Positions 27,518-36,292 of a stretch of DNA of 64,000 nt are shown here, piece after piece. The stretch spans positions 1 through 64,000 of the forward strand of contig NZ_VCCH02000038.1 of the NCBI RefSeq assembly GCF_005938675.2, given 5' to 3'. The position numbers and the translations under genes were made by a program. The notes under the pieces were generated by a model, which was not told where the DNA came from, did not search any database, and was given only the letters and a program-made list of their open reading frames with translations. Position 1 is the stretch's first letter. Each line of letters starts with the position of its first letter. This DNA comes from Mycobacterium sp. KBS0706 (GTDB taxonomy: Bacteria > Pseudomonadota > Alphaproteobacteria > DSM-16000 > Inquilinaceae).

Positions 27518-27924
27518 CTGCGGCGGACGGCCGGCTCGACCCGGACCACGGTCAGGTTGCGCGGCTTGCCGGAGGGGGTGATCCAGGTGATGGTCTGGCC
27601 CTTGCGCAGGCCGATCAGCGCGGCGCCGACCGGGGTCAGCACCGACAGCCGGCCGGCCGCGATGTCGGCCTCCTCCGGATAGACCAACGTGACTGTGTGC
27701 TCCTCGCCGGTCGCGTCGTCGCGATAGGCCACGGTCGAGTGCATCTGGACCACGCCCTTGGCCGCGGTCGCGTCGATGATCTGGGCGCGGTCGAGCTCTT
27801 CGGCCAGGAAGTCGGCGATCGCCGGGAAGGCATCCGCCGCGGCGTCGGCCAGCGCCGCCAGGCGATCATAGTCGCCGGCGGTGACGTGGATCTCCGGACG
27901 CTTGGGCAGGCTGCTGCGGGACAT
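27514..27924 (-). CDS. rnk: Rnk-like GreA/GreB-family regulator
   Basis: A 136-residue protein of the Rnk (regulator of nucleoside diphosphate kinase) family. It has a short N-terminal helical region (about 18-50) in place of the GreA coiled coil and a C-terminal GreA/GreB FKBP-like domain: VQMHSTVAYRDDATGEEHTV (about 59-78), the PEEAD motif and LSVLTPVGAALIGLRKGQTI. Such proteins bind RNA polymerase near the secondary channel. Single-gene unit; the ATG follows GGAAA, a weak site. Confidence 0.88.
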   Translation of the reverse strand: MSRSSLPKRPEIHVTAGDYDRLAALADAAADAFPAIADFLAEELDRAQIIDATAAKGVVQMHSTVAYRDDATGEEHTVTLVYPEEADIAAGRLSVLTPVGAALIGLRKGQTITWITPSGKPRNLTVVRVEPAVRRS

Positions 27925-28244
27925 GCCGAGTTTCCTTTCTTCTGGACGACCGCTCCGGGATCGTGCCCGGAGGGTTCGGGTGCGGCCCGGCGCATCATGA
28001 CGGCCGGGGCGCGAATTCTGGTGAGGCTGGGAGACAGGTCGCCGGATGCGGCGAAGGCGAGAACGGACGACGGGGCGGCTGCGGCCTGCGGGGGCACCGC
28101 CCCCGAGATCAGCAGCCCCGGGCTTGAAGCGGCGTTCGACGCGCCGCCAACAGGTTCGTCCGTGGTGTTCTCATGAGGATTGAGATAGGCGGCCGGGACG
28201 CGGCCGTCAACCGGCACGATCCGGATCCGCACCGCTCATGAAAA
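27925..28244. other. Intergenic region upstream of rnk
   Basis: 320 bp between the rnk start and the RTX-gene terminator. It presumably carries the rnk promoter. I see no convincing ORF, operator or repeat beyond short G+C palindromes (for example GGGGGCACCGCCCCC near 28091). Confidence 0.4.
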
Positions 28245-28273
28245 GGCCGCGCGGTGATGAACACCGCGCGGCC
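28241..28273 (-). terminator. Intrinsic terminator of the RTX gene
   Basis: A perfect 12-bp stem GGCCGCGCGGTG/CACCGCGCGGCC (28245-28256 with 28262-28273, 5-nt loop) is followed on the minus strand by TTTT. It lies about 20 bp after the RTX stop. Confidence 0.85.
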
Positions 28274-28292
28274 GGCCGGACCGGAAGGCCGG

Positions 28293-30407
28293 TCAGAGCA
28301 CGAAGTCGTCCGCCACCAGGGCGCCGTGGGTGCGGACGAAGATCTCGAAATCCGCCCTGCCGTCGCCATTGGTATCGCCGGCCAGGATGCTGCCGGCGAA
28401 TCGCAGCTCGCCCGCGACATTGTGGAAGGCCTGGGCGCCGATGAAGGTGAAGGCCTGGTTGCCGAAGGCCCCCAGCCTGGTGTTCGCGTCGATCGCAGAG
28501 AGGTCGATCTTGTCGCCCTCGACATGGATGAAGTCGGTGACGAAGTCCCGGCCCGCACCCGCCGCCGATTCCGACGCGGCGGCGAAGCGGAACGTGTCGG
28601 CGCCGCCGCCGCCGGTCATCTCGTCGGTGCCGGCGCCGCCGACCAGGATGTCGTCGCCGATCCCGCCCTTGAGGTTGTCGCCGGCGGCGCCGCCCTTGAG
28701 GAGGTCGTCGCCGGTGCCGCCGGAGAGCTGGTCCTTGCCGCCGCCGCCGTCGAGTTGGTCGTCGCCGAGCCAGCCGTTCATCGTGTCCTCACCCGAGGTG
28801 CCGACCCGGATATCGTTGACGTCGCGGATCGCGCCCTGCAGATCGGTGAACACCTGCGCCGACGTCTCCGCCACCTCCTCGAGCGTCCCGGCCAGCGAGA
28901 TCAGGGCATTGAGCTGCGGCACGGCGATGCCGATGTCCTGGAACTCGGCGATCACCTCCTTCAGGTCCTGGACCACGTCGGAGATGTTGGTCACGGACAT
29001 GTCGAGCACGGCCTGCAGGCCATCGCGGCCGTTGACGCCGCCGACCAGGCTTTCCAGCGCGGCGCCGAGCACGCCGTCCTCGCCGAAGACCTGGGCGAGC
29101 GCCGCCTCGGGCACCCCGCCATGCAGCAGGCCCTCGTCGCCGGCCAGGAGGTCGGCCACGGTGCCGGCGATGGCGAGCGGGCCGGCGACGTTGATCACCC
29201 CGCTGCCGACGACCAGCACGCCGACATCCAGGAGCGTGTTGAACACATCCCCGATCAGTCCGTCGCCGAGCGCGCCGCGCAGGCCGACCTGGTCGCCGCC
29301 GAGGATGCCGAACTCGCTGAAGAAATTGCCGATCAGGCCGCCGTCGCCCTGCAGCAGGCTGCCGCTCAACGCCCCGCCGAGCACGTCGGTCAGGAGCGTG
29401 TCGAGCACGTCGACGCCACCGCCGAGCACGCTCTCGAGCAGGCCGGACACACCGCCGCTATCGACGATGTTGGCCATCAGCACATCCGGCGACAGGGCGC
29501 CGAGGGCGCCGAGCAGGAGGTCGGTGAGGCCGCCGCCGTCCGGCCCCAGCACGTTGCCGAGCAGGCCGCCGAGGATGCCGTCGGTCAGCAGGCTGTCGAG
29601 CACGTCCAGCCCCGGCAGCTGATCGAAGATCCCGCCGATGGCCCCGCCGATGTCGGTGCCGACGCCGAGATCCGCCAGGACACCGCCGATCAGGCCGTCC
29701 GGATCGAGCAGATTGCCGATGATGCCGGTGACGGTCAGGTCGTCGAACAGCCCGCCGACATCCCCCAGCATGCCGCCGACCAGACTGGTGATCAGACCGC
29801 CAGCATCGCCCACCAGCCCGTCGGCGAGGCCGCCGATCGTATCGGCCACGCTGCCGATCAGGCCGTCGGGAGCGAGCAGCGAGCCAATCAGGTCGCCGCC
29901 ATTGTTCAGAACCCCGACCAACTGGGTCACCAGCCCGTCCTCGCCCAGCAGGCCGCCAAGCAGCCCGTCGGGGCTGAGCAGGCCGCCCTCGCCGAACAGC
30001 CCGTCGAGCAGGTCGCCCACCGGCACGCCGTCGATCGCACCGCCCAGCAGGCCGCCGAGATTGCCGAGCAGGCCGGACACCACGCCGCCGATCAGCTCGG
30101 GGGTGAGCAGCTCGCCCAGCAGCCCGCCGGCATCGCCGAGCTCACCGAGGAAATTGCCGAGCAGGCCGTCGAGGCCGCCGCCGAGCAGACCACCGAGCAG
30201 GCCGTCGAGCAGTCCGCCGACACCCCCGACAACACCGCCCACCAAGCCGCCGACGCCACCCACGACGCCGCCCAGCAGACCGTCCTCGCCCAGAAGACCG
30301 CCCAGCAGCCCTCCTACCAGGCCGTCCTCGCCGAGAAGACCACCCAGCAGCCCTCCCAGTAAGCCGCCGCCGTCAAGAAGTCCATCCAAGGAATCTGTCG
30401 AAGCCAT
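28293..30407 (-). CDS. Large Gly/Leu-repeat RTX protein, predicted type I secreted
   Basis: A 704-residue acidic protein. Residues about 8-120 are low-complexity repeats built from GLLGG and LLGEDGL units. Through residue about 440 irregular repeats of the form GLIG/LLG-x-DGG continue. At about 535-605 there are canonical RTX calcium-binding nonapeptides (GDDQLDGGGGKDQLSGGTGD, then GGIGDDILVGGAG), followed by a serralysin-type C-terminal region ending in a hydrophobic tail (VADDFVL). These are the signals of type I secreted proteins; no secretion genes are nearby and no catalytic motif is visible. The second ATG is chosen because GGAGGAG is 6 bases before it. An adhesin, biofilm-matrix or ice-binding-like repeat protein is possible. 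Confidence 0.85.
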   Translation of the reverse strand: MASTDSLDGLLDGGGLLGGLLGGLLGEDGLVGGLLGGLLGEDGLLGGVVGGVGGLVGGVVGGVGGLLDGLLGGLLGGGLDGLLGNFLGELGDAGGLLGELLTPELIGGVVSGLLGNLGGLLGGAIDGVPVGDLLDGLFGEGGLLSPDGLLGGLLGEDGLVTQLVGVLNNGGDLIGSLLAPDGLIGSVADTIGGLADGLVGDAGGLITSLVGGMLGDVGGLFDDLTVTGIIGNLLDPDGLIGGVLADLGVGTDIGGAIGGIFDQLPGLDVLDSLLTDGILGGLLGNVLGPDGGGLTDLLLGALGALSPDVLMANIVDSGGVSGLLESVLGGGVDVLDTLLTDVLGGALSGSLLQGDGGLIGNFFSEFGILGGDQVGLRGALGDGLIGDVFNTLLDVGVLVVGSGVINVAGPLAIAGTVADLLAGDEGLLHGGVPEAALAQVFGEDGVLGAALESLVGGVNGRDGLQAVLDMSVTNISDVVQDLKEVIAEFQDIGIAVPQLNALISLAGTLEEVAETSAQVFTDLQGAIRDVNDIRVGTSGEDTMNGWLGDDQLDGGGGKDQLSGGTGDDLLKGGAAGDNLKGGIGDDILVGGAGTDEMTGGGGADTFRFAAASESAAGAGRDFVTDFIHVEGDKIDLSAIDANTRLGAFGNQAFTFIGAQAFHNVAGELRFAGSILAGDTNGDGRADFEIFVRTHGALVADDFVL

Positions 30408-30700
30408 TTCCATCTCCTCCAGGGAATGAGCAGTCCCAGACGCTACCGTTCTCTGGACGGCTTCGAGCCTCTGCTGCCGAAGCTAACACGCATTTCGGAT
30501 GAAAATAAGAATTTATGCAGAAAAATGGGATTCATCGTTCATCAACTACTGGAATATTTCTCGGATATTTCGGTTTTATTTTGCATAAATGATGGTCGAA
30601 GCGGGTCGCGCCAAAGCGCCGTCGTCGCGGGCCCGATCCGTCCGGACCGGACATTCTGCCTCGCTCCAGCGCCCCGAAACCGAACTCCGGCAATGGCGGA
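30408..30700 (-). promoter_or_regulatory. AT-rich promoter region of the RTX gene
   Basis: About 290 bp without a gene; 30485-30600 is strikingly AT-rich. It contains ATTTATGCA (30511-30519) and its inverse TGCATAAAT (30582-30590), 62 bp apart. Between them lie two AATATTTC/GATATTTC units (30553 and 30564) and two ATTCATC/GTTCATC units. Multi-site control of the RTX gene is inferred. Confidence 0.5.
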
Positions 30701-32386
30701 TTAATGCCCCATACCCAGCGCGCGTCCGACGTTTCGCGCCAGGAAGGAATGGATCTGCGCGATGACGGCGGCCCCCTCACCGACGGCGGCGGCGACCCGC
30801 TTGGTCGATCCGGCACGGACGTCGCCGACGGCAAAGATGCCGGGGCAACTCGTTTCCAGCGGCAGTCGATCGCCTTCGCCGCTGCGGTCCCCCGTGAGCA
30901 CAAAGCCCTTTCCGTCGATCGCGACACAGCCGTCGAGCCAGCCCGTGTTGGGATCGGCGCCGATGAACAGGAAGAGGTGGCGCGACGCGCACTCCTCGGT
31001 CTCGCCGGTCCGGGCGTCGCGGAACGTGGCGCCGGTCAGGCCCGTCTCCCGATCGCCATGCAGGGCGACGATCTCGCTGCCCACATGCAGCTCGACATTG
31101 GGCAGCGCCGCGATCCGGTCGATCAGATACCGGGACATGGTCTGCTCGAGCGGTCGCCGGACCACGAGATGCAGGTGCCTGACCTGCGGGGCGAGGTAGG
31201 CGACCGCCTGGCCGGCCGAGTTGCCGCCACCGACCAGGGTGACGTCCTCTCCCGCACAGAGACGCGCCTCGATCGGCGACGCCCAGTAGGAGACGCCGGC
31301 CCCTTCCAGCGCGTCGACATTGGGAACATCGGGTCGGCGGTAGCGCGCTCCCGACGCGATCACGATGGACCGCGCCCGCGCAATGCATCCGTTGCTGAGC
31401 TCGAGGGAGAATGGAGCGTCCGCATCCGCTCCATGACAGCACAGCTTTCCGACGGTCAGCGGGATTGCGAGCTCGGCACCGAACTTCGTCGCCTGATTGA
31501 AGGCACGGCCCGCAAGGGCCTGTCCCGAGATGCCGGTCGGGAAGCCGAGATAATTTTCGATCCGGGCGGACGCGCCCGCCTGGCCGCCGAAGGCGCGTGA
31601 ATCGAGAACCAGGACAGACAGTCCCTCGGACGCCCCATAGACGGCGGTGGCCAGCCCGGCCGGCCCCGCCCCGACCACTGCCACGTCATAGACGCTCTCC
31701 GGATCGAGATCCGGCATGATGCCGAGACAGGACGCAGCATCCGCATCGCTCGGATTTCGGAGCAATGTGCCGTTCGGACAGATCATCAACGGCAGATCTT
31801 CAGTCGCGATGCCGAGCCGTTCGACCAGCTCGCGCCCCTCGGTCTCGCAGGCGGCGACGATGGCGTGGGGATAGCCGTTGCGGGTCAGGAATCCGGACAG
31901 CCTGATGATGTCCGGCGCCTCCCGGCGTCCGACCAGGACCGACCCTGCGCCGCCGATCCGCCCTTCCTCGATCAGCGATACGCGGCGGAGGATGAAGGCG
32001 CGCATGATCGCTTCGCCAAGATCTGCCGACCCGATGACGAGTGCCCGAAGATGTGCTGCATCGAAGGGAATCGCCAGCACGCCCTGGTCGCCGGCGACCA
32101 CCGACGCCAGGGTCGCATGCCCCGACAGCTGGCTGGTCTCGCCGCTGAACTGTCCGGGCGAGTAAGTGGCGATCACCGACGACCTGCCGGCCGCGCCGCG
32201 CTGAATCGCGTCGGCCGAGCCTTCGAGGATCAGCCAGGCGGGAACATTGCGGGTGCCGATCTCATAGAGGACATCACCTGGGTCGAAGCGGCGCGGCTCA
32301 CCGCTCGCGAAGCGCCGGGCCGTGCCGATCTGGAGAGTCGAAAGCGTCGGATATGTCTGCTCTCGCCGATCGTCGCTGATCGCCAT
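30701..32386 (-). CDS. FAD-dependent pyridine nucleotide oxidoreductase with N-terminal cNMP-binding domain
   Basis: A 561-residue protein. Residues about 20-140 form a cyclic-nucleotide-binding beta-barrel (PGDVLYEIG, SPGQFSGETSQLSG). A short thioredoxin-like/linker segment follows, then a thioredoxin-reductase-like flavoprotein (GAGPAGLATAVYGASEGL near 240; NAD(P) site VTLVGGGNSAGQA near 385; FAD site GIFAVGDVRAGSTKRVAAAVG near 525). At the position where thioredoxin reductases carry CxxC (after GVSY) this protein has WASP, so it cannot do classical dithiol exchange. The start is chosen by GGAG at 8 bases. Last gene of the putative detoxification operon, 89 bp after the MFS gene. Confidence 0.88.
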   Translation of the reverse strand: MAISDDRREQTYPTLSTLQIGTARRFASGEPRRFDPGDVLYEIGTRNVPAWLILEGSADAIQRGAAGRSSVIATYSPGQFSGETSQLSGHATLASVVAGDQGVLAIPFDAAHLRALVIGSADLGEAIMRAFILRRVSLIEEGRIGGAGSVLVGRREAPDIIRLSGFLTRNGYPHAIVAACETEGRELVERLGIATEDLPLMICPNGTLLRNPSDADAASCLGIMPDLDPESVYDVAVVGAGPAGLATAVYGASEGLSVLVLDSRAFGGQAGASARIENYLGFPTGISGQALAGRAFNQATKFGAELAIPLTVGKLCCHGADADAPFSLELSNGCIARARSIVIASGARYRRPDVPNVDALEGAGVSYWASPIEARLCAGEDVTLVGGGNSAGQAVAYLAPQVRHLHLVVRRPLEQTMSRYLIDRIAALPNVELHVGSEIVALHGDRETGLTGATFRDARTGETEECASRHLFLFIGADPNTGWLDGCVAIDGKGFVLTGDRSGEGDRLPLETSCPGIFAVGDVRAGSTKRVAAAVGEGAAVIAQIHSFLARNVGRALGMGH

Positions 32387-32475
32387 GGCGTGATCTCCGT
32401 CCCGGCCTATGCTCGCGCCGGTGCGTGACATCGCCCGGCATCAATTCGTCAGTGTATGCCGCATCCCATGGCAGG

Positions 32476-33705
32476 TCATGCGGGCGCGAGCTGAGGCGCC
32501 TTCGGCTGGGTCAGCGCGAAGACGAGAAGACCCAGAAGCGTCAGCCCGAAGCCTGCCCATACGGCGGAGAGCAGGCCGTAGCCCGCCGCGATGGTCAGGC
32601 TGCCCGCCCAAGCGCCGATGGCGTTGGCGACGTTGAGCGCCGCGAGGTTCATGGCGCCCATCAGCGTGGGGGCTTCCGGGGCGAAGCCCGTCAGGCGCAC
32701 CTGGATCGTGGGGATGGCGACCATCATGGTCATGCCGACGCCGAACAGCGCCGGCATCAGGACCCACACATTGCCGCCGCCGGCCGCCAGCACCGCGAGG
32801 ACGACCAGGGCGCTGCCGAAGCCCACGACCAGTCCTCGCGCGGGATGGGCATCCGCAAGCCGTCCGCCGATCAGGTTGCCGGCGGTCATGCCGAGGCCGA
32901 ACAGCGCCAGCGCGATCGGGATCCAGGCCTGATCGAGCGTCGCCACGTCGGTGACGAAGGGGCCGACGAAGGTGTAGACGGCGAAGATGCTGGCGACGCC
33001 GAGCGCCGCGACGAGCATCATCGCCCAGACGGCCGGCCGGCGCAGCGAGGCCAGCTCCTGCACCACGGGGCCGCCGTGCAGCGCCTCCGTCCGGGGCACC
33101 CAGCTCCACAAGGCCAGGAAGGCCAGGCCGGCCAGCGCGGCGACGGTGAAATAGGTGTTCCGCCAGCCGAGAGTCTGGCCGAGGAAGGTCGCCAGCGGCG
33201 AGCCGATGATCGTCGCGACCGTGAGCCCGGTCATGACCAGCGCGAACGCCTTTCCCGCATGGCCGGGACCGACGATATACGACGCCACCACGGCACCGGC
33301 GCCGAAATAGGCCCCTTGCGGCATGCCGCTGATGAAGCGCGCCAGGGCGAACATGCCGAGATCCGTGGCGACCGCCGACAAGACGTTGCCGAGGATGAAC
33401 AGTCCCATCAGGCACAGCAGCAGCGTCCGCCGGTTCAGCCGCGCCGCCACCAGCGTCACCAGCGGAGCCCCGATCACCACGCCGAAGGCATAGGCCGCAA
33501 TCGCATTCGTCGCCGTGGGGAGATCGATGCCGAGGCTGGCCGAGAACAGCTGGAGAATCCCCATGCTTGCGAACTCCGACGTCCCGATGCAGAAGCTGCC
33601 GAGCGCCAGGGCGAACAGCGTGAGGCCGCGCTTGCGCCGCTCCGCTTCATTCGTGCAATGCACCTTCACCGCGGCGCATTGACCGCGATAGGCCTTGTCC
33701 AGCAT
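32476..33705 (-). CDS. MFS exporter, DHA1 (drug:H+ antiporter-1) type
   Basis: A 409-residue major facilitator with 12 predicted membrane segments. After the first helix (FCIGTSEFASMGIL) come motif A-like residues in loop 2-3 (AARLNRRTLLL) and the motif C-like region in helix 5 (GLTVATIIGSPLATFLGQTL). This is the arabinose-efflux/DHA1 pattern. A good GGGAGG lies 5 bases before the ATG. It follows the aldehyde dehydrogenase by 46 bp on the same strand; export of a toxic organic compound or sugar is likely. Confidence 0.9.
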   Translation of the reverse strand: MLDKAYRGQCAAVKVHCTNEAERRKRGLTLFALALGSFCIGTSEFASMGILQLFSASLGIDLPTATNAIAAYAFGVVIGAPLVTLVAARLNRRTLLLCLMGLFILGNVLSAVATDLGMFALARFISGMPQGAYFGAGAVVASYIVGPGHAGKAFALVMTGLTVATIIGSPLATFLGQTLGWRNTYFTVAALAGLAFLALWSWVPRTEALHGGPVVQELASLRRPAVWAMMLVAALGVASIFAVYTFVGPFVTDVATLDQAWIPIALALFGLGMTAGNLIGGRLADAHPARGLVVGFGSALVVLAVLAAGGGNVWVLMPALFGVGMTMMVAIPTIQVRLTGFAPEAPTLMGAMNLAALNVANAIGAWAGSLTIAAGYGLLSAVWAGFGLTLLGLLVFALTQPKAPQLAPA

Positions 33706-33751
33706 CCCTGCCTCCCTTCGTGATGGCTGTGCCGATCGCGCCGATCCGGCT

Positions 33752-35128
33752 CTATCGCTTGAAGACGATCATCTTCTCCGCGGTCATCTCATGCGCCGTG
33801 TGGGGAATGCCGCCGATGCCGTAGCCGGACTCGCGCCGACCCGCGAACGGCATCCAGTCGGTGCGGAAAGCGCTGTGATCGTTGACCATCACCGCCGAGG
33901 CATCGAGCCGTTCGGCGGCGTCCAGCGCGACATCGAGGTCGCGCGTGAAGATGCTCGCCTGGAAAGCGACGGGCAGGGAATTGGCGGCGGCGATCGCCTG
34001 GTCGATCTCGTCATAGCCATAGACGCAGGTGACCGGCCCGAAAATCTCATGCGTCGAGACCCTGGCGTCGCGCGGCGGATCGACGAGGATCGCGGGCCTG
34101 AGCGTCGTCTTGCCGAGGCGTCCGCCGCCGATCCGCTGCGCGCCCCTCGTCACCGCTTCATCGATCCAGCTTTCGACCCGCTCCGTTTCGCCGGGTGTGA
34201 TCAAGGGGCCGACCTCGGTGTCGGCGCGGGTCGGATCGCCGACGCGCAATTGCTGGACCCGCGCGGCCAGGCGGTCGATGAAGGCCTGCCTGAGCTCGGC
34301 ATGCACATAGATGCGCTGGACCGAGACGCACACCTGGCCGGCATGGTAGTAGCCGCCCTTGGCGATCGGCTCGATGATCGCATCGAGATCGGCGCTCCGG
34401 TCGACGATGACGGGGGCGACGCCGCCATGCTCCAGCGCGCAGCGCGTTCCTGGCGCCAGGATCGAGCGCAGCCGCCAGCCAACCTTCGCCGAACCGATGA
34501 AGCTCAGGAAGGCGACACGGGAGTCGGTCGCGAAGGCTTCGGAAAGGTCACGGCTTTCGGGCAGCAGCGTCTGCACCCAGCCATCCGGCATCCCGGCCTC
34601 ATGCACCAGCCTCACGAGCTCGACACAGCAGAGCGGCGTCGCCATGGCCGGCTTGACGACGACCGGGCAGCCGGTGGCGATGGCGGGCGCGACCTGATGC
34701 ACGATGAGGTTGAGCGGATGGTTGAAGGCGGAGATCGCCGCCACCACGCCGATCGGCTCCTTGACGGTCCAGGCGCGGCGGTTCTCGCTTGCGCGGGTGA
34801 GGCCCATCGGGATCTCGACGCCGCCCCGCATGCGCAGCAGATCCGCTGCATTGCGGATGCCGTCGATCGCCCGGTCGGTCTCGACCAGCGCGTCCGAATA
34901 GGGCTTCCCGCCTTCGCGCGCGATCAGCATGGCGAAGGTCTCGCGCCGCGTTTCGACAAGGCCGGCGAGCTTGTGGAGCACGGCCATCCGCTCATGCGGC
35001 TGCAGCCAGGCGGCACGATCCTGGAATCGGGCGCGCGCCGTCGCCAGCTTGGCTTCAAGCGCCGACGCATCATCCGTCGGCAACTCCGCGATGCGCTCGC
35101 GATCAAACGCTTGCACAACCTCGACCAT
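33752..35128 (-). CDS. Aldehyde dehydrogenase family protein
   Basis: A 458-residue NAD(P)-dependent aldehyde dehydrogenase oxidising an aldehyde to the acid. The oxyanion asparagine (SAFNHPLN, N136), general base (EHGG, E233) and catalytic cysteine (GQVCVSVQR, C267) are present. The cofactor-binding FIGSAKVG (about 210-217) and the C-terminal PFAGRRESGYG are also there. Its shape fits the glyceraldehyde-3-phosphate/lactaldehyde-like aldehyde dehydrogenase branch. The ATG is chosen by GAGGACGAG; an upstream frame extension overlaps the neighbour. Part of the seven-gene minus-strand run. Confidence 0.93.
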   Translation of the reverse strand: MVEVVQAFDRERIAELPTDDASALEAKLATARARFQDRAAWLQPHERMAVLHKLAGLVETRRETFAMLIAREGGKPYSDALVETDRAIDGIRNAADLLRMRGGVEIPMGLTRASENRRAWTVKEPIGVVAAISAFNHPLNLIVHQVAPAIATGCPVVVKPAMATPLCCVELVRLVHEAGMPDGWVQTLLPESRDLSEAFATDSRVAFLSFIGSAKVGWRLRSILAPGTRCALEHGGVAPVIVDRSADLDAIIEPIAKGGYYHAGQVCVSVQRIYVHAELRQAFIDRLAARVQQLRVGDPTRADTEVGPLITPGETERVESWIDEAVTRGAQRIGGGRLGKTTLRPAILVDPPRDARVSTHEIFGPVTCVYGYDEIDQAIAAANSLPVAFQASIFTRDLDVALDAAERLDASAVMVNDHSAFRTDWMPFAGRRESGYGIGGIPHTAHEMTAEKMIVFKR

Positions 35129-35180
35129 GCTCGTCCTCGTTCTCCAAGCGGCAGGGTTGCCGCGATCCGCGCCTTCCGAG

Positions 35181-35480
35181 CTATCCGACCTCCACCGCCT
35201 CCGAGACCACGGCCGTCCGATCGGCCAGCTCGGGGATTTTGGCCAGGTAGGCTTGATAGTGCGGCGAGTTTCGATGGGCTTCGACGGCCGCAGCGTCGCG
35301 GTACAGCTCATCCAGCACATAGCGATCTTCGTTCGATGAGTCGTGCCAGACGTCCCAGCGGAGATTGCCCGGTTCGGCCCGGCACTGCGATGCCATGCCG
35401 ACGAGCAGCGCTCTGAGCTCAGCGCTCCTTCCCGGGCGAGCGGTCAGGATGGCGGTGATCTTGGACGGAGACTGTGTCAC
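35181..35480 (-). CDS. Antibiotic biosynthesis monooxygenase (ABM)-domain protein, YgiN-like
   Basis: A 99-residue single-domain ferredoxin-like protein of the ABM family. The pattern ITAILTARPGRSAELRALLV (about 8-27), GNLRWDVWHDSSN, RYVLDELYRDAAAVEAH and HxQAYLAKIPEL is that of YgiN-type quinol monooxygenases, which act on quinols or similar electrophiles without a cofactor. The GTG start has GGGAG at 7 bases and fits the usual family length. Placed between the DJ-1 protein and the aldehyde dehydrogenase. Confidence 0.88.
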   Translation of the reverse strand: MTQSPSKITAILTARPGRSAELRALLVGMASQCRAEPGNLRWDVWHDSSNEDRYVLDELYRDAAAVEAHRNSPHYQAYLAKIPELADRTAVVSEAVEVG

Positions 35481-35586
35481 GCGCGGCTCCCGGTGAAATG
35501 GGCAAGCGGGCCTCCTCTCAGCGGCCAGGCTTCGAGCGTGCGGGTTCTGATCGCACGCCCGAAGCTTCAGTCCGCATCCGGCTGGT

Positions 35587-36255
35587 TCATCCTTTGAGGG
35601 CGGCGAGCAACTCTTTCCCCAGCGGCCCCGCCGAGGCAGGGTTCTGGCCGGTGATGAGGCGTCCATCGACGATGACGTGAGGTTGCCAGTTGGATGCTGA
35701 CGAATAGTCGGCACCCTCTGCCCTCAACGCATCCTCCAGCTCGTAGGGGACGTCATCGCGGGCATAGTCGTATTCCTCCTTCTTGGAGAACGACGTGAGC
35801 CGCTTGCCGCGCACGAAGGGCGTGCCGTCACCGAGATCCACGCCGAGCAGCGCGCACGGACCGTGACAAACCGCGGCGACGAGCTTCCCCGTGGTCCAGG
35901 CACGGACGATGGCGCTCTGCACGGCGGCATTGCGCTGAATGTCGACCATGGGCCCGAGGCCGCCCGGCACCAGAATGGCGTCGTAGTCGGCGGCGTCCAC
36001 TTCGGACAGCCTGCGGCTGTGGTTCAGCCGGCGAAACGCCTTGCTCTCGAGAAACGCCTTCTGGGCGGGGTCTTTCTCATCATAGGCATCGTAAGGCGTC
36101 CATCCTCCGGCAGGCGAAGCGAACTCCACCGCGATTTCCGCCTTGTCGAGCACGTCGAAAGGATGAGCGACCTCGGCGAAAAAGAAGCCGGTCTTGCGAC
36201 TGTGCGGACCGATCACGGCTGCGTTGGTGACGATGAACAGGACATGTTGGGTCAC
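35587..36255 (-). CDS. DJ-1/PfpI-family protein (type 1 glutamine amidotransferase-like)
   Basis: A 222-residue protein of the Hsp31/DJ-1 group. The nucleophile elbow AAVCHGPCALL places the reactive cysteine at C130 followed by H131, and a conserved glutamate lies in FFFAEVAHP (E28). The insert containing DPAQKAFLESKAFRRL is characteristic of the glyoxalase III/Hsp31-like branch, whose members detoxify methylglyoxal or act as chaperones. It is 37 bp after the alcohol dehydrogenase on the same strand, supporting a carbonyl-stress role. Confidence 0.92.
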   Translation of the reverse strand: MTQHVLFIVTNAAVIGPHSRKTGFFFAEVAHPFDVLDKAEIAVEFASPAGGWTPYDAYDEKDPAQKAFLESKAFRRLNHSRRLSEVDAADYDAILVPGGLGPMVDIQRNAAVQSAIVRAWTTGKLVAAVCHGPCALLGVDLGDGTPFVRGKRLTSFSKKEEYDYARDDVPYELEDALRAEGADYSSASNWQPHVIVDGRLITGQNPASAGPLGKELLAALKG

Positions 36256-36292
36256 GGCTTTCTCCTTTGGTTCCCGCTGCGCGCTCAGGCCG

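Noticed and set aside
27636..28232. Small minus-strand ORF starting at 28232 upstream of rnk
   Set aside because: Only the first 25 codons look protein-like; the rest is low-complexity and it overlaps rnk in another frame, with no convincing ribosome site.
28254..30362. Plus-strand open frame of about 700 codons opposite the RTX gene, rich in A, Q, E and H
   Set aside because: Its repeats mirror those of the Gly/Leu-rich RTX gene on the minus strand, which has the ribosome site, RTX motifs and terminator.
29200..30400. Possible CRISPR-like or tandem DNA repeat array
   Set aside because: The repeats are irregular, in frame and vary by codon; they encode the GLLGG protein repeats. There are no constant repeats with unique spacers and no cas genes.
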